A stretch of DNA of 64,000 nt from Aselliscus stoliczkanus. Its lineage: Eukaryota > Chordata > Mammalia > Chiroptera > Hipposideridae. Location: assembly GCA_033961575.1 (NCBI GenBank), contig CM066732.1, positions 74,562,687-74,626,686 of the forward strand, in the 5' to 3' direction. The notes beneath the pieces are model-generated. The model ran no database searches. It was not told the DNA's origin and was given only the letters and a program-made list of their open reading frames with translations. This document shows positions 46,401 through 54,769 of the stretch, in pieces; the first letter of the stretch is position 1, and each line of letters begins with the position of its first letter. A program made the translations under genes and the position numbers.

Positions 46401-49000
46401 GCATTTTACTGTTTTTAAGTCTTTGAACCACTGCTGTCCTTATTCTCATTCTGACACTTCTTTAGTTTCATGATACAATAATAATCTGATTGCTCAATGA
46501 CATGGAAGCTATCAATATTTTATAGATTAGGCTGTTAGGAAAAGAAAAAGGGGAAGTATATTTTATTAGGTGTACAAAAAGCCACCTCTTGGGGAAGGTA
46601 AGAGACTGAGCAGTGACCAAATTAAACGTTAAGCTCTTACCTGCCCAGAGGCCCCACCACGGGTAATCAGCTCAGTTTGGCAAGGGAAGGCGCATGTTTA
46701 TTTATATAAGCAGTTTTTTCCCCCCATATTTAATAATTTCAACACTTGAATGATTTCCCACTACTGATAAGAGGCACACCTCAATATTCTTTGAAATAGC
46801 TTTGACATAAAGGAAAAGGGGAATTTTCACCTTCTCCTCAGCCATCAGAAATGCTCATGAGAAAATTTTGCCTCCTATGTTGACAGTGTCTTTGTCAAAT
46901 GTATTGATATACTAACTTGCCTTTTGAAAGCTTGTGGTTCTATGAAACCAAGAACAAAATCTAGAAAGAATTCCCTAGGTCAAGGTTTAAAAAGTTCAGC
47001 AGCGTGTCAGTGAGAATGTTGTCAGCTTCACATAATGGAAATTTAAACTCAGCATGGCTTAAATAATATGGAATTACCTTATAAAAGAGGACATTCAATG
47101 GTAGCTCAGTCCTCAGGGCTAATTGATTTATCGGTTAAATCATGATTGTCAGAGAATCAGGCTCTGTCCCCTCTTGGCTCTGCTTAGAGTTGGCTTTTTC
47201 CTCAGGAAGATGGCAGGACAACTTATCCAGGTATCCTATCCAGATACAGCTGTGTCCATAGGAACTGCCCCTTGTGAGGGTTTTCTCTCAGAAATGAGGA
47301 CGTTTTTTTCAGCAGCTCCCCCCCAATTCCCAGCGGACCTCGCCTTACTCATTGACTAGCATTGGGCCCATGCCCTGTCCAGTCACAAACGAGACCAGTG
47401 GGGAGGGAGCTGCATCCTCACGTCACCTGGTGGAGCACAGGATAGGTGTTCGCATAACCACAGTGTAGTCAGCAAGCGTGTGTATTGTGTGTGTTGTCAC
47501 TCCTTGGCCTGCTCTTCCAAATTCTGTTTTCATATGTTCAATATGCTGGGATGGAAAGATTATGAAAAAGAAACTCAGAAAATCCCAGAGCACCTCTTTC
47601 CACAAACTCAGCCTCTTTAGAAGCTGAGAATTCATGGGAAAGTGTATGACGAGGGAAAAGCGTGTTGCTATGATGTTACTGCGCTGTTAATAGCGTCTGT
47701 CTCTGGAGGGTAATTTCCAAAACACTAGAAGGTGCACATCCATGGCAGACAGTGCTCACTCAGTGAGTTTTGGGCTTTGTTTCTGCCAGGGTTCTCTTTA
47801 TATTGTGTTCAGGCCAGCCTTCTATAAAGGAAAATTGTTTATAGATTTTTCTAAGCATTGATTACTTAACTTTTTTTTTTTTTCTTTTAATCTAGAACTT
47901 TTCTGGAAAAAGAAGAAAAGTTCAACCACCTCAAGTAAGTTACTGCATTTTCATTTTGGTTTCTGAAATAGTTTGGTCAGTTTTATACATTTCTTAATAA
48001 AAGTTTCTACTGTGGTGGTTTTTTAGGTTATACCCTGGGATTTAGGACTGAAAAAAAGGGCAGTATAAATTAATGTACTTGAATTAGAGAAATAATTTTA
48101 TATTAGGGGCATGGGATAACTCAGATGGGCCTAATAGATAAAAAAGTCTATATTCAGAGTTAATAGTAGAAGGATATATTGGTTACAAAATGCTGAAAAA
48201 TAATTAAACGCTTAAGTAATTTAAATCTCACCCCCTCCCTCTTACAGACACCACTAGTTAGCAGTATCTAAATCAGAAAAGACTATTTGGCAGAGGCTGG
48301 CTTTAGCCCACTCTTATCCACTGTCCTACTACCTTAGTTGAATCATAATTAAGGTTTTGCTGGTCTTCAGTGGTGGTAATATAAACTAAAAGTTGGGGGT
48401 AACTTTAAAAATATTTAGGTTTGTTTATTTTTTTAAGAATAGCACGTTACTTATTTTTTTATTGTAAATTTTTGAGAGTATCCATTCTTTCCAGGAGAAA
48501 TAGTTGGTTGCAGTTGATACAACAAAGGAGAGTTTCCAGGTATTTTAAGCACTTAAGCAAGTCCTAAACTTTGACTTTTTTTTTAATTATTATTATCTAT
48601 TATGACAATAGATTTTTAAAAAGTTTTTACAATCCTTGCAAAGTATAAAAGTTCCAGGAGAGCTTAGTCATTAGGAAAGAGAAAGACAGACATAGTTAAA
48701 CCTTGTTATTTTATACCTTTAAATTTATGATATAGTCAACATACATAGTTCAATTTTTAAATTATTCTCACGAGAAAAAAAGACATTTACCATGTTATTG
48801 GGTATTTTAAATATTTATAGCTCATTTAGCACTTATCTGTATTAAGATACTTCAGAATCTTATTCAGCGGTTTGTGTTCTTATTGTTTATAGCAGAACTA
48901 TTCACTAGCTGAACTTGATGAGAAAATCAGTGCTCTCAGGCAAGCCCTGATCCGAAAATCAAGAGAAGCAGAATCCATGGCAACTCACCACCTCCCGTGA
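27987..49000 (+). CDS. MBIP: MBIP, MAP3K12-binding inhibitory protein 1 (9 coding exons)
   Basis: Spliced gene. Coding exons: 27987-28115, 31823-31942, 33827-34051, 34142-34238, 36678-36743, 36994-37146, 40660-40757, 47896-47934 and 48893-49000 (TGA at 48998). All introns are GT/AG. The joined frame is 1032 nt (344 codons) plus a stop, with no frameshift or premature stop, and matches the human length I recall. The protein starts MAAAAELSRS and ends ATHHLP. Visible features: an acidic, lysine-rich middle (about 100-150), heptad-like segments (246-261, 271-285, 314-328) and a basic patch K301-R-R-K304 that could be a nuclear localisation signal. Family knowledge: MBIP binds and inhibits MAP3K12/DLK, dampening JNK signalling, and is a subunit of the ATAC histone acetyltransferase complex in the nucleus. 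The start was chosen because the N-terminus matches the known family start, although the frame is open further upstream. Confidence 0.96.
28461..31719. other. MBIP intron 1 body
   Basis: AT-rich intronic sequence with very few recognisable repeats. Two small perfect hairpins occur at 29863-29887 and 29938-29969, and another 10-bp stem at about 31632-31661. No nested gene seen. Confidence 0.5.
31720..31757 (+). repeat. (GT)n/(GCGT)n microsatellite
   Basis: Alternating purine-pyrimidine run, (GT)10 followed by CGTG repeats, ending 65 nt before MBIP exon 2. Confidence 0.95.
31823..31942 (+). CDS. MBIP: MBIP coding exon 2 (residues 44-83)
   Basis: Acceptor at 31821-31822 (tttgaag), donor gtaaat at 31943. 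120 nt, phase 0 at both ends, so skipping it would keep the frame. It encodes LNLRDDVVKITIDW and a hydrophobic stretch ending VLYLQ. It lies only 65 nt downstream of an alternating purine-pyrimidine microsatellite. Confidence 0.95.
32732..32850 (+). mobile_element. Short tRNA-derived SINE (T- form) in MBIP intron 2
   Basis: ACCGGCCGAGTGGCACGGTG head, GAAGCCAGTGGCCCCAGTTC, ATGAGGGCCAGTGACACTGC and an A-rich tail. Perfect 16-bp target-site duplication AAGATGTAAGATTTTC at 32716-32731 and 32851-32866. Same orientation as MBIP. Confidence 0.93.
33827..34051 (+). CDS. MBIP: MBIP coding exon 3 (residues 84-158)
   Basis: Acceptor tctcag at 33825-33826, donor gtaaga at 34052. 225 nt, phase 0 at both ends. 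It encodes the charged region containing LQEEEKHKDGDLGDVKK and the segment IHFDPEVVQIKAGKAE. The following intron is only 90 nt, so exons 3 and 4 lie almost adjacent. Confidence 0.95.
34142..34238 (+). CDS. MBIP: MBIP coding exon 4 (residues 159-191)
   Basis: Acceptor ttatag ends at 34141, donor gtaact at 34239. 97 nt, leaving one base (g) of codon 191. It encodes IDRRISAFIERKQAEINENN, an amphipathic helix-like segment rich in charged residues. Confidence 0.95.
34239..36677. other. MBIP intron 4
   Basis: 2.4 kb of AT-rich intron with no confident mobile element. The ORFs at 34945-35280 and 35153-35374 overlap on opposite strands and show no family signature. Confidence 0.45.
36678..36743 (+). 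CDS. MBIP: MBIP coding exon 5 (residues 191-213)
   Basis: Acceptor ccttag ends at 36677, donor gtaagg at 36744. 66 nt, phase 1 at both ends, so skipping would keep the frame. It encodes ENSCARTDAVFTPYPGFKSHVK. A 250-nt intron separates it from exon 6. Confidence 0.95.
36994..37146 (+). CDS. MBIP: MBIP coding exon 6 (residues 213-264)
   Basis: Acceptor acttag ends at 36993, donor gtaagc at 37147. 153 nt, phase 1 at both ends. It encodes the VSRVVNTYGPQTRPEG segment and the first clear heptad stretch, QAVEERLQNIEAHLRL (residues 246-261). A second AG six bases inside the exon (tctag) could act as an acceptor, but family conservation supports the first one. Confidence 0.94.
37195..37335 (-). repeat. 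L2 3' end, antisense (MBIP intron 6)
   Basis: 'CACTGAGCACCTGTCATGTACAAAACAGTG' followed by 'ATAATCCCTGCCCTCAAGGAAGCTACAG': L2 3' UTR read in antisense. Confidence 0.7.
37590..37795 (-). repeat. MIR element, antisense (MBIP intron 6)
   Basis: 'TGTCAGGCACTCGGAAAGTATTATGCATATG', 'GGTGCTGTTATCATTGTCAG', 'AGAAATCAAACCTAAATCTT': antisense MIR order. Confidence 0.7.
37800..38580. repeat. L2 (sense) split by a second L2 3' end (antisense)
   Basis: Sense L2 text ('ATTCTTCAATGGTTTTCTGTTGCCC' before, 'TGCCCATGCTCTTCCCTTCC' and 'GGGCTGTGCCTGGCACC' after) is interrupted at about 38080-38265 by antisense L2 ('CATTCATTCCACAAATAGGTATT', 'AGGTACTGTTCTAGGCACTGAG'). Confidence 0.65.
38580..40090 (-). repeat. 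L2 fragments, antisense (MBIP intron 6)
   Basis: Several antisense L2 pieces: 38640-38770, 38950-39280 and 39440-40090, with 'AAGGGTGGTCAGAGAAGGCC', 'TTTGAGCCAAGACCTGAAG', 'GCAGGACCTTGTAGAC', 'TGATAATCCAGGGAGAG'. The ORFs at 39123, 39617 and 39956 all lie inside these relics. Confidence 0.7.
40660..40757 (+). CDS. MBIP: MBIP coding exon 7 (residues 264-296)
   Basis: Acceptor gtttag ends at 40659, donor gtaagt at 40758. 98 nt, entering in phase 1 and leaving in phase 0. It encodes GGPVPRDIYQRIKKLEDKIL, with I271, I275, L278, I282 and L285 spaced like a leucine zipper. It follows a 3.5-kb intron and precedes the longest intron (7.1 kb). Confidence 0.95.
40800..41785. other. MBIP intron 7, first part
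   Basis: No confident element. 40970-41470 is somewhat less AT-rich and may be an old diverged repeat; overlapping ORFs at 40967-41197 and 41118-41333 are in different frames and unsupported. Confidence 0.4.
41790..41940 (+). repeat. MIR 3' half (MBIP intron 7)
   Basis: 'TCCCTCACATGTAAAATGGGGTTTACTAAGGG', 'CACCTAGCACATGATAAAAGCTCAATAAATACC': sense MIR core and end. Confidence 0.75.
42420..43560 (-). repeat. L2 fragment, antisense, split by a younger L1
   Basis: Antisense L2 text ('GAGGACCTTAAATGCTATATCCAGGAG', 'GAGCAATGAAGTGACTTGTGCAAGG') up to 42893 resumes at 43433 ('GGAGGTGATAGTTAAAAC'). The L1 at 42911-43415 lies between. Confidence 0.6.
42911..43415 (+). mobile_element. LINE-1 3' end, 5'-truncated (MBIP intron 7)
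   Basis: About 500 bp of L1 3' end in sense ('TATGTGGAATCTGAAAAACTGAAC', 'GGAAAAACAGGGTTGCTAGTTGGGAG', 'TTGTCACTTTGAGGGGTAAAAAG', 'CACTGTGTTGTACACCTGAAAC') with an A/T-rich tail. Perfect 17-bp target-site duplication AAGATGTAGTACAATTG at 42894-42910 and 43416-43432. Same strand as MBIP. Same L1 lineage as the antisense end at 12071. Confidence 0.92.
43561..44695. other. MBIP intron 7, middle part
   Basis: No confident element or gene. ORFs at 43438-43647 and 43863-44051 lack family signatures. Confidence 0.4.
44696..44795 (+). repeat. L2 3' end (MBIP intron 7)
   Basis: 'CCTCTGAAGGGCAGGAACTGTCTCG' followed by 'AATAGGCATTGAATAAATGTGCGAATGAAG': L2 terminus in sense. Confidence 0.8.
45008..45125 (+). 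mobile_element. Short tRNA-derived SINE (T- form) in MBIP intron 7
   Basis: GGGTGCTGGCTGAGTGGTGC head, GGTGGTTAAGCACTGGCC, GTCCCACATATGAGGGCC and an A-rich tail interrupted by G. Target-site duplications are not clear; more diverged than its relatives. Confidence 0.85.
45288..45500 (-). repeat. MIR element, antisense (MBIP intron 7)
   Basis: 'GCTCAGTGCTAAGCATGTTTACATGGATC', 'GTATTTTACTGATAAAGAAATGAAAG', 'GGGAAATGGAACCAAATTGC': antisense MIR order. Confidence 0.75.
45501..46046. other. MBIP intron 7, no named element
   Basis: Moderately GC-balanced sequence without a repeat I recognise. Phrases such as 'TTTAGGTTCCTATC' and 'GAGAGAGAGTGGAGTC' do not identify a family. Confidence 0.35.
46060..46180 (-). 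mobile_element. Short tRNA-derived SINE (T- form) in MBIP intron 7
   Basis: Antisense: poly-T, GAGGGCAGTATCACTGGCCC, GGGACCGAACCGGGGCC, CGCTTAACCACCACACC, CGGCCGG. 13-bp target-site duplication GGAAGAGACAATT at 46047-46059 and 46181-46193. Confidence 0.92.
46200..46999. other. MBIP intron 7, no named element
   Basis: No gene or confident repeat recognised; ordinary AT-rich intron. Confidence 0.4.
47000..47430. repeat. Old interspersed repeat (shared family with 2985, 52120 and 56200)
   Basis: 'TTTAAACTCAGCATGGCTTAAATAATATGG', 'TCTTGGCTCTGCTTAGAGTTGGCTTTTTCCTCAGG', 'AGATGGCAGGACAAC', 'CATTGACTAGCATTGGGCCCATGCCC'. Family uncertain; the 78-codon frame at 47123-47359 is inside it and is not a gene. 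Confidence 0.45.
47896..47934 (+). CDS. MBIP: MBIP coding exon 8 (13-residue microexon, 297-309)
   Basis: A 39-nt exon, NFSGKRRKVQPPQ, between a long pyrimidine tract with acceptor tctag and donor gtaagt. Phase 0 at both ends, so it can be skipped in frame. It carries the basic KRRK cluster, the best candidate nuclear localisation signal of the protein. Confidence 0.94.
48893..49000 (+). CDS. MBIP: MBIP coding exon 9 (residues 310-344 and stop)
   Basis: Acceptor tttatag with a second AG three bases later (atagcag), a NAGNAG tandem site. Use of the first gives Gln310-Asn311; use of the second drops one Gln. It encodes NYSLAELDEKISALRQALI, a C-terminal helix with a hydrophobic heptad pattern, and ends HHLP before TGA. 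Confidence 0.95.
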   Translation, partial: QNYSLAELDEKISALRQALIRKSREAESMATHHLP

Positions 49001-49273
49001 AAAACTCCTCTCATCCTTGTTATTTTCCTTTTTGTATATACATGTGTGTACCTTACGCTGCAGTTAATTAGATGGATATATAGTTATCAACATAGACTTC
49101 ACTCTGAGGTCAAGGTTTATTTTCACGTGAGTTCAGCTTGCAGCATGTAATCTTCAGATACTCATTCCAGTGAATTTTCTAATAGTTAATGCATTGAAAA
49201 TAGCATTGTGAGAATTTATTTCCTTCTGTTTTAAAGGAGGTATTTTGAAAATTAAAGAACTTGAAAGTGTATC

Positions 49274-49316
<43 letters not shown>
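49001..49316 (+). terminator. MBIP: MBIP 3' UTR and proximal poly(A) site
   Basis: The 3' UTR starts at 49001. A variant poly(A) signal ATTAAA lies at 49251-49256. About 20 nt later begins a (TG)n run (49276-49316), which fits a GU-rich downstream element, so cleavage would fall near 49265-49275 and give a UTR of about 270 nt. A second canonical signal, AATAAA, at 49502-49507 could produce a longer form. Which one is used is not visible from sequence. Confidence 0.65.
49276..49316 (+). repeat. (TG)n microsatellite at the MBIP 3' end
   Basis: About 20 uninterrupted TG units, 20 nt after the ATTAAA poly(A) signal. Confidence 0.97.
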
Positions 49317-49319
<3 letters not shown>

Positions 49320-49501
49320 CCACAGAAAGGAAGATTTGTTTTGAATAGTGATATTTAAAAGGACTTTATATTTGTAACAATGATGTTAACTAGTTTATTG
49401 GTTTAAGTCAGTACTCTGTACTTAATAGGCATTCAACAAAAGTTTATTGACTGAAATGAATGCATACATAACACCTTTTTTCAAATGTTAATTTTAATGT
49501 A

Positions 49502-49507
49502 AATAAA
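49502..49507 (+). terminator. Candidate distal MBIP poly(A) signal AATAAA
   Basis: Canonical hexamer about 500 nt after the MBIP stop, just after an L2-like tail and before a MIR. It may be a genuine alternative signal or a chance hexamer; no strong GU-rich element follows directly. Confidence 0.35.
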
Positions 49508-49529
49508 CACATGTCATCTTTATACCCTT

Positions 49530-49730
49530 ATTGACTATGTGACCTTGAGCAAGTTACTTATGAATCTCTCTTTGCCTTAATTTCCTTATCTATAAAATGG
49601 GAGTGATAATAATAACACCTACGGTTGTCAGGAAGGATAGGTGAGATCCTGCATGTACAGCTTTTGAAAATGGCCCAAAGGAAGTACTCAGTAAATGTTA
49701 GCTATTGTGTAAAGTCCAATCTGTCTTTGA
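49530..49730 (+). repeat. MIR element
   Basis: 'TGACTATGTGACCTTGAGCAAGTTACTTA', 'CTTATCTATAAAATGGGAGTGATAATAATAACACC', 'GTACTCAGTAAATGTTAGC': well-preserved MIR in sense. Confidence 0.88.
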
Positions 49731-49864
49731 AAATTAAGGTAAGATGTTATAAGCCAATCATAGCCCCTGTCCCTTGAGAGCCTCACCTTTTTACAGTGCC
49801 CAGTTATTAGGTAGTACATATATTTCCATAGTGTCAAATTAAACTTTTAAAAAATACAGCTATT

Positions 49865-49978
49865 GGGCCGGCCCAGTGGCGTGGTGGTTAAGCGCTGGCT
49901 TGGGAAGCCAGCGGCCCAGGTTTGGATCCCGCATACGAAGGCCAGTGACATTGCCCTCAAAAATAGAAGAAAAAAAAA
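49865..49978 (+). mobile_element. Short tRNA-derived SINE (T- form)
   Basis: GGGCCGGCCCAGTGGCGTGG head, GTGGTTAAGCGCTGGCTTGG, GAAGGCCAGTGACATTGCCC and an A-rich tail. Short flanking duplication TACAGCTA (about 49855-49862 and 49980-49987). Confidence 0.88.
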
Positions 49979-50169
49979 GTACAGCTACAGTCAGGGAGCA
50001 CAGGCTTAGGTCCAGATATGTTTGGTTTCCAGAATCAAATCTACCTAAGGTAGTTTGTAAAAGAGGAGTTGTTAAAAAAAATCAGAAATCGAATTGAATT
50101 GTAGGAAGTATAGCCGGACACTGTGGTATCTAGAAAGTCATTAGCAGTTCATTTCTTTGTGTCTCACTT

Positions 50170-50760
50170 CCTCTGGCTCTGTCTTTAATGACTAGTTGTC
50201 TCTGCTCTCTATTCTGTTTTCTGCTATCCTCTTTTTCCCCACTCTCCTTCCTCATTCTCTTACACATAATGATCTATGCATCGGCTTTATTCTCTCTCTG
50301 AACTGGTTTCTCTGAAGGCCTCTTCATTTCTGCTTCTTCATACGGGACGACATGTTAGCCCTGTCTCCATAGCCTTGGCCTGTTCATGCCTTGGAGCTGC
50401 CATGGTGCAAACAGAACCCAACTCTGGGACCAACCTCACAAGTCCGTTGAACGCGGTGAACGCGGCTGCTTCCCTGTCTTTGTATCTCTTAGTTGAAGTC
50501 CTTCAGAGACTGAGACTGAATGTCAGTGCGATCAGGTCTCAGCTGTGGCCAGGGTGAGGCAGGAACCTCTTCATGGGACTCTGCCATGTACACAACTTTG
50601 CATCACCATTTGTGGAAGCCTTGCAAGTGGAGTCACCAGGTAAAAAATGGGCTTGGAGTCATTCACAGGAAGTGGATGCGGACTAGGTCGATTCCACTAA
50701 CATCACTATGTCTCTGTAGAGGAAGCAACCTTCTGGATAGTCTTGCCTAACGTGCTCCAG
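50170..50760. repeat. Old interspersed repeat, family not assigned
   Basis: 'GGCCTGTTCATGCCTTGGAGCTGCCATGG', 'GGACTCTGCCATGTACACAAC' and neighbouring text look repeat-derived (old L1 or LTR type), but I cannot assign a family. Overlapping + strand ORFs (50276-50557 and 50520-50750) show no gene signature. Confidence 0.3.
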
Positions 50761-52119
50761 TATTATAGGTAAGCGACAGATGCCTGCCACTCAGTCTCTG
50801 TCTGGTCCTTGTAATCACCGTTCTGCCAGAATGACTCCCCTGGGTTTATTGGCACATTTTATTACCATCACATCAGCAATACAATAGGAAAAATGTCAAT
50901 AAAAATGATCACTTAGAAAAGGATGCTGGCTGAGAGGCGGGCAAGAAACATAGCAAGTGGGATTATACACAGGTCACTCATCTGCCCCTAAACAAATGCC
51001 TCAGAGTCTGCTTTTTGACTCACTTGGCAGCAGACAAGTTCCTAAACCATATCTAACAGTCCTAGGATCTGACCTTTAGAAGGTTTCCTTTTTCCATTGT
51101 CTTTCAAGCCTACTCTAATGAAGGACATGAGAGAGTTGCCTCTCCAATGAGTATTATCTGGTGCCAGCATCCTTTTCTGCTTGAGTCAGAGCCTCCGGAA
51201 GAGGCTGGGACTCAACACCGTGTTAGGAGGAGTCAGTACAAGTACTTGGGGAAGTTTCTTCTGGTGATTATTACCCCAGGATTTTAGTGGGCTTTCAATC
51301 ATTTTCTTGAGTACATCATTGACCAGAAAGCATGCAAGGAATTTCTGTGGAGGTAAGCTTGCTCCCTTAATCATCACGCTGCCTAATGACCATTCCTTCA
51401 GGATTTTTGTTGTTCAGCGCTTCTTAGACCCATTGTTCTTAATAGCCTTGTCCTCCAGAGAATAAAGAAGGAAAAGGGACTGGTAAGAGGTTAGCAGAAC
51501 AGGAAGCACTTCATCCCTGGTCTGCCTTAAAAATCCCTCCCTTCCACAGGTTAAATTCCAATCTAGGGAGGTGTGTTACTAGGGGTTGGGTGTTGGGAGG
51601 GGTGAGAAGTGATGGGCATCAATCTGTTTATCCTATGGGGAAAGGTCTGGCTTCCCAAACTTCTAGCTATTGCCAGATACCCTTCTTTCAATGGCTAGGC
51701 TCCTGAGGTGTGAGCTGTGCCAAATTCATGAATAATACCTGGACCTGACCTTCAATAATCTTACCAGAAAAGATTTCACTTTAAGAAACAGAAATACATA
51801 ATTTCCTGGTTTTTTTCTAACTGCTTTTAGCCAGACAATCTGATATAGAAAACTCTCTTTGCCATGCTGAATTTTAATTAGATTCAACACATTCCCAGGT
51901 TTCAACATTTGACAAGTTTTAAATCTGAAGCTTTGCCTTCAGTGACATGTGGTTTGGGGTCCCAAGAGATTTTAGACAGCTGTTTAGCTATTTTGCCAAC
52001 ACTTCCCTCCATACTACCCGTTTTCCGTGGACTAGAAAATCCTGCCTGTCACCCCTGCCCTCATCCCATATCTTGACTCCACAGCTAGTTTTACATTTTC
52101 ACTCAGAGCCTGTTACCTG
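50761..52119. other. Intergenic, nothing recognised
   Basis: No gene or confident repeat. ORFs of 60-63 codons are unsupported. Confidence 0.4.
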
Positions 52120-52620
52120 CAGTCCCATTCCTGGCACTAATTTCTGTTTTAGAGAGATTTGTTTTCAAGAAACAGAAACCAATTCTAATTTAAAAGTAAA
52201 GAGGTGGTGTTACAAAGAATGTGAATATTTCAAATTGCTGGAAGTTCAGTCAGGCTTTGTCACCCATCTGGATCCAACACATCTGCTTCACCCATTTGTA
52301 GCTGGGCTTCTCTGACCATGTCTTCTGTTCCTGCTTCTTTGCAATTCAGTCCTGCTATTGACCTCGGGCTCCGTTGTGCTGCTAGCTTTGACCTAGCTCT
52401 GGCTCCAGTGTCCCTTATTTGTTTCTTCTGATTCAAAATCTGAGAAAGGAGGGATTTGTATTCTCAACTTGGGTCCAACTCCACCCCTGGACTAATTAAC
52501 TGAGGCTTACATGTTAGGATCTCCAAGAACACTCATCCAGCCCTTTGTGGAATGAGGGGCACTTCCAAAACAGCATGGACTGGGAACTCTGCCCCTGTGA
52601 TCTAGACTGATGAATAGTTG
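52120..52620. repeat. Old interspersed repeat (shared family with 2985, 47000 and 56200)
   Basis: 'AAGAAACAGAAACCAATTCTAATTTAAAAG', 'GTCTTCTGTTCCTGCTTCTTTGC', 'GACTAATTAACTGAGG': same motif order as the other copies. Family uncertain. Confidence 0.4.
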
Positions 52621-54765
52621 GCCTTTATGAGGTTATTCTCTAAGAAATACTTTTATTTTTCCTGTGACTTTAACTGAAAATATCTTATGATCCTTTAACC
52701 CTGGAGATACCATCCATGTCCAATAGACAAAATTTTCATTTTGTTCCTTTTTTGAGCAGTTATAACTATAAGAATTGATATTTTGTGACTTTTAAGTCTT
52801 TCCTAATTCTCTAAGAGATAAAGAGGAAATTTACTTTTTGAAAATAGAGTAAAACTCATGTCTTTCCATTCCCAAATAGCTCCATTAAACCCTTTTATAA
52901 CTAAGATACATTAGAAGATCTCCGTGATTTAATTTTCCCTATACCTTTTGAAATATTTTGCTATTTCATTATTCCAGGAATTATTTAACCATCACTAATC
53001 AATTAATCCCAGTTATTCTTAAAAAGATGAAAGTCATAAGGAAATGGAGCAATGATAGAACCACCTAGAAGAAGAAAGTACTAGTAAAATAAATAATCAC
53101 TATTACATAATCCTTCAGTTTTTGTATACCATTACTCAAAGTATTACATCATCTTTCCAGATGGTATAAAAGTCTGGAGAGACACCACCTTTAGAGTCTT
53201 TTGTTGTAGGCTTTCCATGAACACAGTTGAGAGTTTAGAAGTTTTCATTTTAACCATAAGGGGAAGTAGAAGAAAATTAACACTAGGATTTTCACAACTA
53301 TTAAAGGAATCAATTTTTACAATTACTAAAGTTGAGTGCACAGAGAGAGAAGACGGCACTTTAGATCTTAATGATGTTGATGAAATTAACCATGTAAGCA
53401 AAACCTCAGGCCTTGAGTCTTCAAGTGCATATTCTAAAAGAGCTTTCTCAAACTCAAGAATGGATGAGTGAACCATATATTTCTAAGGACAACAAGGAAA
53501 TACGGTATTCTCGTCCACTCAATAGGAAGGGGTTCATCATGCAATATTTTACAAGTGACTGGATCATCTAATTCTGCTAGATGGACAGTGTGGCTGTATT
53601 CTTTCACCTTATATTTAGCCACCAAAATCTACGTGATATAGTTTGTAAGTTGAGAAATTCTGAAAACAATTATGTATACAAAGGTGATTGAAAGGAAATA
53701 AATGATGTAGAAATGAAAAAATTATATTGAAGTGGTCATTCTAATTGGTCATTATAAATCCAAAAATTAAAATGTTTTCCAGTAATTGCCATCCTTCTTT
53801 AACAAAATTAGGTCATCAAAGTTTTTTTTAAAGTATTGCATTTTGGTGATGCAAGTGCAAGAAGAACCAGAAGTAATGATTAGCTAGAACATAATAGAAA
53901 CGTATTTGAAATCGGGAGTTACTGTTTACAAGATGAATATGTTCCAGGTTCATTCACAACAGGTGATAAGCGGTTAGTGACATTCAACCAACACTGCCCA
54001 CTTCAAGGATATGTGACTTCAAGGTCTAAATATATGAAATAAAAATAGTTTACTATGCTTAAATTCTTATTAAAGTTTCTGATTAAGCTATCCTTTTATA
54101 CTTCTGCAAATTATCCATGAATGATTTAATATATATGCATATTTTAACGTTTTAAGATTCATTGGACCCAGTTGGTAAATGATGATGACTTTTTCCCGTT
54201 ATTTTGAGAGTTAATATATTTTATATCTTAAATATAAAGTCACTTTCAAAGGTTTCTTTTTTAAATGGTTCCAAGAAATTTAGACATGTGAGATCACTTC
54301 TCCACATACTTCCGCTAGGAAACTTCAGTCAAGAGAAATGAATAAAGCTGTGAGAAAATCCTTGGATTACAAAATGTTCACGTTTCTGCTTTTTAAAAAA
54401 CATAGTTGATGTAGCTGGCAAACTGCTCTCCCTGTGTAAAAAGTTGAGATAGTTTCAAACACCACCATTCCTTATAGGACAAAATGCTTCAAATGTTATT
54501 ACTTATTTCTTATAATTTGCAGTTTTTGGTAAGCACAGAACTGCCTAAGAAATTGACTTTATTATAAGTACTATTTTCTTGTCTTTAAATCGCCTTGCTA
54601 GGATGACCTTTATGCACTACTATAAAGCACTAGGAAATAGAAATTTTTCCAAATTATATTAAAATTGAATTTGAATATTGATATAAGTTTAGACTATCAA
54701 ATAGAACGGGTTAACAAATAACAGATTTTTGCCATTCTACAATTGTGAAATTAGCCCCCCCTTTA
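52621..54765. other. AT-rich intergenic DNA
   Basis: No gene I can support. Around 53144-53625 two minus-strand frames (110 and 63 codons) abut with a frame change, and an 84-codon + frame overlaps them; no family is recognised and no poly(A) tract marks a processed pseudogene. Confidence 0.4.
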
Positions 54766-54769
54766 AAAG

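Noticed and set aside
53144..53625. Two abutting minus-strand frames (110 and 63 codons) that could be a frameshifted processed pseudogene
   Set aside because: I recognise no protein family, an 84-codon frame overlaps on the other strand, and neither a poly(A) tract nor duplications flank the region.
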